Translations under genes and position numbers: made by a program
NCBI RefSeq assembly: GCF_016464305.1
Contig: NZ_JAEIOJ010000002.1
Coordinates: 124,001-188,000, forward strand
Direction: 5' to 3'
Length of the DNA: 64,000 nucleotides
Origin: Umezawaea beigongshangensis
GTDB taxonomy: Bacteria > Actinomycetota > Actinomycetes > Mycobacteriales > Pseudonocardiaceae
In this document: positions 58,398 through 64,000 of the stretch, in pieces
How positions within the stretch are numbered: the stretch's first letter is position 1
Layout: each line of letters starts with the position of its first letter
The notes under the pieces: model-generated
What the model was told of the DNA's origin: nothing
The model's input: the letters and a program-made list of their open reading frames with translations, nothing else
Database searches by the model: none

Positions 58398-58771
58398 GCC
58401 GCTCCGCGCGGGGACGTGCGGCGAGGAGGACGTCCGTCGGCCGACGCGCACGAGCCGGCGGGCACCACGCGGTCCGCGTCCGCACCGGTGCGCCGGTGGC
58501 GGCGGGCCGCGGCCGACCGCCCCGGTCACGAGCGGCCGGACGCGGAGCTCCTGCCGCTGAGCGTCGGGTCCACCGGGGTCGCGCTGCACGCGGAGGCCGG
58601 GAGGCGGTCGAGCCGGTGCGGCGCGGCCCCGCGATCAGCTCGCACGGCGCGGGGACGCGGGTCGCGGCGATCTTCCGCGCGAGCGATCTCCTCCGCAGGT
58701 CGCCGCGGACCGGAGACCGCCGCGAGCGCGACCAGCGCCGACCGCGCTCGCCGGGTGGCGACGGCGGGCCG
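58376..58771. other. Gene-free gap
   Basis: Apart from the hairpin I see nothing firm in this 396-bp gap. One plus-strand frame contains a protein-like run around 58520-58600 (RPDAELLPLSVGSTGVALHAEA), but it has no recognisable start, continues into Arg-rich sequence and matches no family I know. It may be a decayed fragment. Confidence 0.4.
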
Positions 58772-59713
58772 TCAGCCGCCGGCGAACCGGGTGATCGCGG
58801 CGCGCACCCGCTCCCCCATCGCCGGGCTCCCCCGGTGACCCGCGTCGTCCACGACCACGAGCTCCGCGTCCGGCCAGGCGCGGGCCAGGGCCTCGGCGGT
58901 GCTCAGCGGGCAGCTCAGGTCCAGGCGGCCGTGGATCATCACGCCGGGAATCCCGGCGAGCTTCCCGGCGTCGCGCAGCACGGAGTCGCCCAGCCACCCG
59001 TCGTGCGCGGCGTAGTGGGCGCAGATCCGCGCGAACGCCAGCAGGGCGTCCGGGTCGCGGTCGCTGTAGTGAGCGGCCGCACCGTGGGGCTCCCGCGAGA
59101 GCACGGCGTCCTCCCACGCGCTCCAGGCCACCGCCGCCGCGGCCCGCACCGCCGGGTCGGGGTCCTCCACGAGCGCCGCGTAGCCGGCGACCGGGTCACC
59201 GTCGCGCAGGTGCTCCGGCAGGGCGTCGCGGAACCTCGCCCACTCCCGCGGGAACAGCCGCTCGGCCCCGCCGCGCCGGTAGAGCCAGTCGACCTCCGCC
59301 CGGCTCATCGTCCACACCGCGGGCAGCACCAGGCCCAGCACCCGGTGCGGGTGCCGCTCGGCGTAGGCCAGGGACAGCGCCGCTCCCCACGACCCGCCGA
59401 AGAGCAGCCAGCGCTCGACGCCCAGGTGCTCGCGCAGCAGTTCCACGTCGCGCAGCAGGTGCTCGGCCGTGTTGACCGACATGTCGGTGGCCGGGTCGCT
59501 CGCGTGCGGCGTGCTGCGCCCGCACCCCCGCTGGTCGAAGGTGATCACCCGGAAGCGCTCGGGGTCGAACGCCCTCGGCGTGCCGGGCGGGCTGCCCGCT
59601 CCCGGTCCACCGTGGACGATCAGCGCCGGTGTGCCGCCGGGATCGCCACCGGCCTCCCAGTGCACGAGGTTGCCGTCGCCGACGTCGAGCATCCCGCTGT
59701 CCCGCGTGGTCAC
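58772..59713 (-). CDS. pip: Proline iminopeptidase, alpha/beta hydrolase fold
   Basis: Serine aminopeptidase of 313 residues removing N-terminal proline (peptidase family S33). IVHGGPGAGSPPGTPRAFDP is the oxyanion-hole HGGPG motif. FDQRGCGRS follows, and the nucleophile Ser is in LFGGSWGAALSLAYA. The acid is in IHGRLDLSCPLSTAEAL and the His in VDDAGHRG. GTG 59713 is chosen because GGAGGA (59728-59723) sits 9 nt upstream; the GTG at 59722 would be too close to it. Cytosolic, single gene. Confidence 0.93.
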   Translation of the reverse strand: MTTRDSGMLDVGDGNLVHWEAGGDPGGTPALIVHGGPGAGSPPGTPRAFDPERFRVITFDQRGCGRSTPHASDPATDMSVNTAEHLLRDVELLREHLGVERWLLFGGSWGAALSLAYAERHPHRVLGLVLPAVWTMSRAEVDWLYRRGGAERLFPREWARFRDALPEHLRDGDPVAGYAALVEDPDPAVRAAAAVAWSAWEDAVLSREPHGAAAHYSDRDPDALLAFARICAHYAAHDGWLGDSVLRDAGKLAGIPGVMIHGRLDLSCPLSTAEALARAWPDAELVVVDDAGHRGSPAMGERVRAAITRFAGG

Positions 59714-59749
59714 GTGTCGCACTCCTCCCGTGGGCGGTCACCGAGTCTG

Positions 59750-60709
59750 TCAGAGAGGATCACGGGGCAGCAGCGCCACTTCCGCGACGACGGCGCGGTG
59801 GTCGGTGCCCGGCACGTCGTGCTCGGTCACCGCGGTCGCGGCCAGTCCGCTGCCGTGCAGCACGTGGTCGATCTGCACGAGCGGGACGGCGGAGGGCCAG
59901 GTGGGCGCCCAGCCCCGGCCCAGCTCGGCGTGGGCGTCGACGAGCCCTGCGGCCAGCAGCGCTCGCGCGTCGGCGTGGTCGTGCGTGGCGTTGAAGTCGC
60001 CGAGCAGCACCGCGTCCGGCCGCGCCTCCGGACGCAGCGCCGCCAGGTCGGCCGCCCAGCGCGCGGGGTCCTCCACCGGGTAGAGGGTGTGCACGGCGAT
60101 CAGCCGGACGGCCCGCCCGCCGAGGGTGATCTCGGCGGTGGTCTGCGGCCAGGTGGTCGGCCGGTCGAGCAGTCCGGCGCGGGTCAGCGGCAGCGCCGAG
60201 TACAGCGAGGAGTCGGCCTCGGGGTGCAGCTCCTGGTGCGGCAGCAGGCGCGACAGGCCGGCCTCGCCGAGCGCCCGGACGGCGCCGGCGGTGGCCTCCT
60301 GCACGGCCAGCACGTCCAGCCGCTGCTCCCGGACGAGGGCCACGACCGCGGCGGGATCGGCGCGCCCCGCGTGCAGGTTGAGGGTGCCGACGCGCACCCG
60401 GACCGCGTCGGCGGGGACCTCCGCGCCGTCGGGGAGGAAGCGGGGCGCGAGCCAGCCGGTCTGCACCACGAGGAGCAGCACCGCCACCGCGACCGACCAG
60501 CGCGCCCGCAGCGCCACCAGCGCGACGAGGCAGATCGCGGTGGCCACCGCGGCCAGCGGCAGCCCGGCCACCGGCAGGGCGAGCACCGTGCCGGAGTCCA
60601 GCCCGGTCGCCCGCACGAGCGCCGTCGCGCCCGCACCGGCCAGCACGCAGCGGCAGACCACCGGTGTCACGGCGCGGACCACCCGCGCGACGGGTGCCGC
60701 AGCGATCAC
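59750..60709 (-). CDS. VanJ-like membrane protein with endonuclease/exonuclease/phosphatase domain
   Basis: 319 residues. About three N-terminal membrane helices (TPVVCRCVLAGAGATALV, LPVAGLPLAAVATAICLVALVAL, WSVAVAVLLLVVQTGWLAP) precede an extracytoplasmic EEP-fold domain from about residue 120. Its metal and catalytic motifs are VGTLNLHAG, VLAVQEATAG (Glu), LLGDFNATHDH, QIDHVLH and GTDHRAVVAEV. This topology and domain match VanJ and StaP-type proteins, which give teicoplanin resistance and are thought to dephosphorylate undecaprenyl pyrophosphate. DNase activity is unlikely for an outward-facing domain. GTG 60709 has AGAGGAGA upstream. Confidence 0.8.
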   Translation of the reverse strand: MIAAAPVARVVRAVTPVVCRCVLAGAGATALVRATGLDSGTVLALPVAGLPLAAVATAICLVALVALRARWSVAVAVLLLVVQTGWLAPRFLPDGAEVPADAVRVRVGTLNLHAGRADPAAVVALVREQRLDVLAVQEATAGAVRALGEAGLSRLLPHQELHPEADSSLYSALPLTRAGLLDRPTTWPQTTAEITLGGRAVRLIAVHTLYPVEDPARWAADLAALRPEARPDAVLLGDFNATHDHADARALLAAGLVDAHAELGRGWAPTWPSAVPLVQIDHVLHGSGLAATAVTEHDVPGTDHRAVVAEVALLPRDPL

Positions 60710-60841
60710 CGCGTTCTCCTCTCGCGCCGGGAGCGACGACCGTAACCGCACGTCCCCGGCGCGGTGGTGGAGGAGTCGTGGTGATCGTGCGGAGATGCCG
60801 GTCACCAGTACGGTGTGGGCTGCGAGAGGACGGTGTGCGGG

Positions 60842-61513
60842 ATGACGGAACCAGCGGGGTTCTTCGAGACGAAGAGCGAGTTCGCCTACCGGACCGTCCG
60901 GGAGAAGATCCTGGCCGGCGTCTTCCCGCCCGGTTCGGTGATCAACCAGGGCGAGCTGGCCAGGACCATCGGCATCAGCACCACCCCCCTGCGCGAGGCG
61001 CTCAAGCGGCTCAAGGGCGAGGGCCTGGTCGAGCTGGACGCCCACCGCGACGCGCGGGTCACCGACCTGAACGCCGAGGAGGCGCGGGACCTGCTGGAGA
61101 TGCGCCGGTCGCTGGACCCGCTGGCCGTGGCGCTGGCCGCCGAGCGGCGCACGCGGGCGGACATCCGCGAGATGCGCGACGCCGCCGAGGGCCTGCGGGC
61201 GCTGCCGGTGGACGCCGACCGGAAGAGCCTCGCGATCCACCGGCGCTTCCACTCCGCGCTGTACCGGGCGTCGCAGAACGTCCTGCTGATCCAGACGCTG
61301 GACGGCCTGTGGGACAGGGCGGACCGCTACCGGCTGCTCGCGCTGGAGGTCGACCGCGGTGACGCGGCGCGGGCGAAGACCGACCAGGAGCACGCCGACC
61401 TGCTGGAGTTCGTGATCGCGGGCGACGGTGAGCGCGCGGCGGCCGTGATGCGCGAGCACGTCGACACGAGCCTGGGCGCGCAGGCGGCGTGGCGGCTGCG
61501 CAGACCCCGCTGA
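60842..61513 (+). CDS. GntR-family regulator, FadR/FCD subgroup
   Basis: 223-residue regulator. The winged HTH is FAYRTVREKILAGVFPPGSVI, then QGELARTIGISTTPLREALKRLKGEGLVEL (quoted in part), with the GntR hallmark TPLREALKRL. The C-terminal FCD helical domain has a His and acidic metal/ligand set (EMRRSLDPLAVALA, HRRFHSALYRAS, DQEHADLLEFVIAGD, MREHVDTSL). ATG 60842 lies in the same frame as earlier starts, but the fold begins here. Divergent from the VanJ-like gene. The ligand is likely an organic acid, by family. Confidence 0.9.
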   Translation: MTEPAGFFETKSEFAYRTVREKILAGVFPPGSVINQGELARTIGISTTPLREALKRLKGEGLVELDAHRDARVTDLNAEEARDLLEMRRSLDPLAVALAAERRTRADIREMRDAAEGLRALPVDADRKSLAIHRRFHSALYRASQNVLLIQTLDGLWDRADRYRLLALEVDRGDAARAKTDQEHADLLEFVIAGDGERAAAVMREHVDTSLGAQAAWRLRRPR

Positions 61514-61554
61514 CGGCGGTGCCGTCCGTCGCCGTGCTCCGGGATCGTGGTTTC

Positions 61555-61872
61555 GTGGCAACGGTGGAGGTTCCCCGGTTGATCGGCGTGGACGTGGGCG
61601 AGGCGCAGCGCGTCGCGCGCGCGTCCGGTCTGGTGCTCAGTTCCGGCGCGCAGGACGGGCCGCCGTTGAGCGAGCTGACCTGGCCGGGGGTCTGGGTCGT
61701 CACCGCGCAGCTGCCCCCGGCGCGGACCGCGGTGGACCGCGGCTCGGTCGTGCTGGTGGAGTTCGAGCGGCTGCCGGGCGCGGGCGGCGCCGGTGACCGG
61801 GAGCCGCGCCGCCCGCTGCCCGCGCCCGACGAGCTGCGCGCCGAGCGGGAGGTTCCGCAGGACTCGCCGTGA
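61555..61872 (+). CDS. PASTA-domain-like small protein
   Basis: About 105 residues. VATVEVPRLIGVDVGEAQRVARASGLVL has the V-P-x-L-x-G-x-x-x-x-x-A pattern of a PASTA domain, followed by WVVTAQLPPARTAVDRGSVVLVEFE, the closing strands. A charged Pro/Arg tail follows. No membrane segment, so it is a free cytosolic PASTA-like protein rather than a penicillin-binding protein or kinase. The start is uncertain: GTG 61555 begins the domain, while GTG 61489, inside the GntR gene, would couple it to that regulator. Convergent with the hydrolase gene. Confidence 0.6.
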   Translation: MATVEVPRLIGVDVGEAQRVARASGLVLSSGAQDGPPLSELTWPGVWVVTAQLPPARTAVDRGSVVLVEFERLPGAGGAGDREPRRPLPAPDELRAEREVPQDSP

Positions 61873-61881
61873 GGCCCGCCG

Positions 61882-62760
61882 CTACCTGGCCAGCAGGTCG
61901 CGCAGCGCCCCGACCACCTCGGCGGGCGCCTCCTCGGCCATGAAGTGACCGCAGGACACCGTGCGGTGCACCAGGTCCGGCGCCCACGCCCGCCACAGCT
62001 CCTCCGCGTCGAAGCCCAGCGCCGCGCCCCAGTCCTGCTGGAGCACGCTCACCGGCATCCGCAGCCGGTTCCCGGCCTCCCGGTCGGCCGTGTCGTGCTC
62101 GACGTCGACGGAGGCCGACGCCCGGTAGTCCGCGACGATCGAGGTGACGGCCTCGCGGGAGGCCCTCAGGTAGGCCGCCCGGACGTCGGGTGGGATCGCC
62201 GCCGGGTCCTTCGTCCAGACGTCGAGGAAGTGGCCGAAGAAATCGTCGGCGCTGCCGGCGATCATGCGCTCGGGCAGGCCGGGCGGCTGGGCCATCAGGT
62301 AGAGGTGGAACCCGACGGCGGCCGACGTGCCGCGCATGACCTCCCACGTGTCCAGGGTCGGCAGGACGTCGAGGGACGCCAGGTGCGTGACGGCGTCCGG
62401 GTGGTCGAGTCCCGCCCTGATCGCGACGAGCGCGCCGCGGTCGTGCCCGGCCAGCGCGAACCGCTCGTGCCCGAAGGCGCGGGCGACGGCGACGACGTCG
62501 GCGGCCATGACGCGCTTGGAGTAGGTCCGCCCGTCGAGGTCGGCCGGCTTGTCGCTGTCGCCGTAGCCGCGCAGGTCCGGCACGATCACGGTGTGGTCGG
62601 CGGCGAGGTCCGCGGCGACGTGCCGCCACATCAGGTGGGTCTGCGGGAAGCCGTGCAGCAGCACGATCGGGCTGCCGGAGCCGCCCACGGCGGCGCTGAG
62701 CGTCACGTCGCGGGCGACGGGGACGCGCTGGTGGTCGAATCCGGGGATCTTCGGTGTCAC
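61882..62760 (-). CDS. Alpha/beta hydrolase, haloacetate dehalogenase/epoxide hydrolase-like
   Basis: 292-residue alpha/beta hydrolase. The oxyanion motif is LLHGFPQTHLMWRHVA, then PDLRGYGDSDKP. The nucleophile is an Asp, in ALAGHDRGALVAIR, as in fluoroacetate dehalogenases and epoxide hydrolases. The catalytic His is in TVSCGHFMAEEAP. The cap contains FHLYLMAQPPGLPERMI and DFFGHFLDVWTKD. Such proteins hydrolyse haloacids or epoxides by a covalent ester; the substrate here is unknown. GTG 62760 has GAGAGGGA 8-10 nt upstream. Divergent from the SARP regulator gene. Confidence 0.88.
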   Translation of the reverse strand: MTPKIPGFDHQRVPVARDVTLSAAVGGSGSPIVLLHGFPQTHLMWRHVAADLAADHTVIVPDLRGYGDSDKPADLDGRTYSKRVMAADVVAVARAFGHERFALAGHDRGALVAIRAGLDHPDAVTHLASLDVLPTLDTWEVMRGTSAAVGFHLYLMAQPPGLPERMIAGSADDFFGHFLDVWTKDPAAIPPDVRAAYLRASREAVTSIVADYRASASVDVEHDTADREAGNRLRMPVSVLQQDWGAALGFDAEELWRAWAPDLVHRTVSCGHFMAEEAPAEVVGALRDLLAR

Positions 62761-62891
62761 GGTGGTGTCCCTCTCGGTCGGTCCTGGTCGGTGGCCAGCG
62801 TGTCCGGCGCCGATCAGCAACCGATCAGCACGCGCTGACCAGGGCGTTCACCGGAGGTCCGGTTAGGGTCTGCGCCGGGAGGTGATCAGCG

Positions 62892-64000
62892 GTGGTGACG
62901 TTCGGCGTGCTCGGTCCGCTGGTGGCGCGCGACGAGCGCGGCCCGGTCGGGCTCCGCGGACCCCGGCACCGGTCGGTGCTGGCCCGGCTGCTGATCGCCC
63001 GGCGCAGGGTCGTCCCGGTCCGGCTGCTCGTGGACGACCTGTGGGACGACCCGCCGGAGGGCGCGGTCGGGGCGGTCCAGACGTTCGTGGCCGCGCTGCG
63101 CCAGGCCGTCGAGCCCGACCGGCCGCCGCGGACGCCCGCCACCCTGCTGGTGACCGAGGCTCCCGGCTACGTGCTGCGGGCCGCGCCCGACGCGGTGGAC
63201 GCCTGGCGCTTCGAGGACGCGCTCGCCGGGGCGGCCGGACTGCTGGCGGCGGACCGGGCCGAGGCGGCGCTGAGCGGGCTGGACGACGCGCTCGCGCTGT
63301 GGCGGGGGCCCGCCTACTCGGAGTTCGCCGAGGAGCACTGGGCGCGGGCCGAGGTCGACCGCCTGCACGAACTGCGGCTGCTCGCGGTGGAGCGGCGCGC
63401 GGAGGCCGCGCTCGCGCTGGGCCGGGCCGACGCCGTGGCCGCCGACCTGCGGGCGCACGTCGCCGATCACCCGTGGCGCGAGCACGCCTGGTGCCTGCTG
63501 GCCCTCGCCCTGTACCGGGCGGGTCGTCAGCGCGACGCCCTCGACGCGCTGCGCACCGCGCGGACGGCCCTGCGCACCGAACTCGGCGTGGACCCCGGCC
63601 CCGAGCTGCGCCGGGTGGAGGCGGACGTCCTCGCGCAGGACCCGCGGCTGAGCGCGCCGGTCGGGCCCGCGGCGCCGGTGCGCGCCGCGCCTCCCGACGT
63701 GCTGGCCCGGCCCGCGCTGGTGGGACGAGCGCAGGAGCTGGCCGTCGCGACCGCCGCGGCGGAGGCCGCGCTGGCCGGTGACCGGCTCGGGCTGGTCCTG
63801 GTGTCCGGTGAGGCCGGTGCGGGCAAGACCGCGTTCGCCGAGGCGCTGACGGCGGCCCTGGCGGCGCGGGGCTGGACCACGGCCGGGGGGCGCGACCCGG
63901 AGCGCGAGGGCGTGCCCGGGGCCTGGCCGTGGACGCAGATCCTCGACGCGCTCGCCGCGGCGGGGCACGCCCCGGCCCCGGCGGCGACCGCGCGGCCGGA
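62892..64000 (+). CDS. SARP/AfsR-type regulator with BTAD and ATPase domains, 3' end cut off
   Basis: Partial, at least 369 residues, open at the right edge. The N-terminal OmpR-type DNA-binding domain is VTFGVLGPLVA, then GLRGPRHRSVLARLLIARRRVV, LVDDLWDDPPEGAVGAVQTFVAALRQ (in outline) and LLVTEAPGYVLRA. The bacterial transcriptional activation domain follows (WRGPAYSEFAEEHWARAEVDRL, HPWREHAWCLLALALYRAGRQRDAL). From about residue 285 an AAA/NB-ARC-type ATPase begins with Walker A in SGEAGAGKTAFAEAL. It has no stop in the window. GTG 62892 (or 62895) follows GGGAGGTGATC. Regulators of this kind usually activate secondary-metabolite clusters, so a cluster may lie just beyond the window. Confidence 0.87.
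   Translation, partial: MVTFGVLGPLVARDERGPVGLRGPRHRSVLARLLIARRRVVPVRLLVDDLWDDPPEGAVGAVQTFVAALRQAVEPDRPPRTPATLLVTEAPGYVLRAAPDAVDAWRFEDALAGAAGLLAADRAEAALSGLDDALALWRGPAYSEFAEEHWARAEVDRLHELRLLAVERRAEAALALGRADAVAADLRAHVADHPWREHAWCLLALALYRAGRQRDALDALRTARTALRTELGVDPGPELRRVEADVLAQDPRLSAPVGPAAPVRAAPPDVLARPALVGRAQELAVATAAAEAALAGDRLGLVLVSGEAGAGKTAFAEALTAALAARGWTTAGGRDPEREGVPGAWPWTQILDALAAAGHAPAPAATARP

Noticed and set aside
1-64000. tRNA, rRNA, CRISPR, transposase, integrase or attachment sites
   Set aside because: I scanned for conserved tRNA arms, repeated spacer structure and DDE or recombinase motifs and saw none. I cannot exclude short or unusual RNAs by eye.

Overview
The window is very GC-rich, with GTG and TTG starts common, many start/stop overlaps and a large secondary-metabolism and secretion repertoire. 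It reads as chromosomal DNA of a filamentous actinomycete. Pseudonocardiales (the Saccharothrix/Actinosynnema/Lentzea neighbourhood) is my guess from gene style only. I see no rRNA, tRNA, CRISPR array, integrase or intact insertion sequence. Both ends are cut inside genes: an MFS transporter on the left and a SARP-type regulator on the right.

Layout, left to right. 1-2.1 kb: end of an MFS exporter and a NYN nuclease fused to a cold-shock-like domain. 2.1-6.3 kb: an Lrp/AsnC regulator divergent from a branched-chain 2-oxoacid dehydrogenase operon (E1 alpha, E1 beta, E2; no E3 here). 6.4-8.7 kb: cupin, quinone oxidoreductase and its divergent TetR. 8.7-13.3 kb: a TetR divergent from a PaoABC-type molybdenum aldehyde oxidoreductase operon that ends in a perfect 16-bp hairpin. 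13.3-21 kb: an unknown protein divergent from a four-gene operon (isochorismate synthase, isochorismatase, an A-T-C NRPS, a DHA2 exporter). This looks like an unassigned natural-product locus built on the first half of 2,3-dihydroxybenzoate synthesis. 21-24.4 kb: polysaccharide deacetylase with divergent MerR, and a Tat-exported phospholipase C.

24.4-28.7 kb: a heterodimeric ABC exporter flanked by two broken genes, a TetR remnant and a gutted ABC-F gene. 29.2-32 kb: a CGNR zinc-finger regulator back-to-back with an EamA transporter, and a Leu/Val-dehydrogenase-like protein lacking a catalytic lysine. 32-38.2 kb: a 1,097-residue helical-repeat protein and a short UvrA-like ATPase with a coupled small gene. 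38.4-46.3 kb: secreted GH43 arabinofuranosidase, DUF2188-like protein, truncated alpha/beta hydrolase, a three-gene membrane/solute-binding/VWA cassette, and a secreted beta-helix protein. 46.3-48.8 kb: lipocalin-like protein, PLP aminotransferase, cupin, universal-stress-protein remnant.

48.8-54.9 kb: LysR plus four genes that make a complete route from D-glucarate and galactarate to 2-oxoglutarate (gudD, talarate/galactarate dehydratase, kdgD, semialdehyde dehydrogenase). 55.3-58.4 kb: beta-phosphoglucomutase and a GH65 disaccharide phosphorylase, which together turn an alpha-glucoside such as trehalose or maltose into glucose-6-phosphate. 58.8-64 kb: proline iminopeptidase, VanJ-like membrane phosphatase, GntR, a PASTA-like protein, a dehalogenase/epoxide-hydrolase-like enzyme and the start of the SARP regulator.

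Two general features stand out. At least seven genes have a TANNNT-type -10 box 6-8 nt before the start codon, the pattern of leaderless mRNAs. Several genes are decayed or truncated at edges between gene blocks, which suggests repeated small deletions and insertions. The best candidates for something undescribed are the isochorismate/A-T-C NRPS operon and the SBP/VWA membrane cassette.
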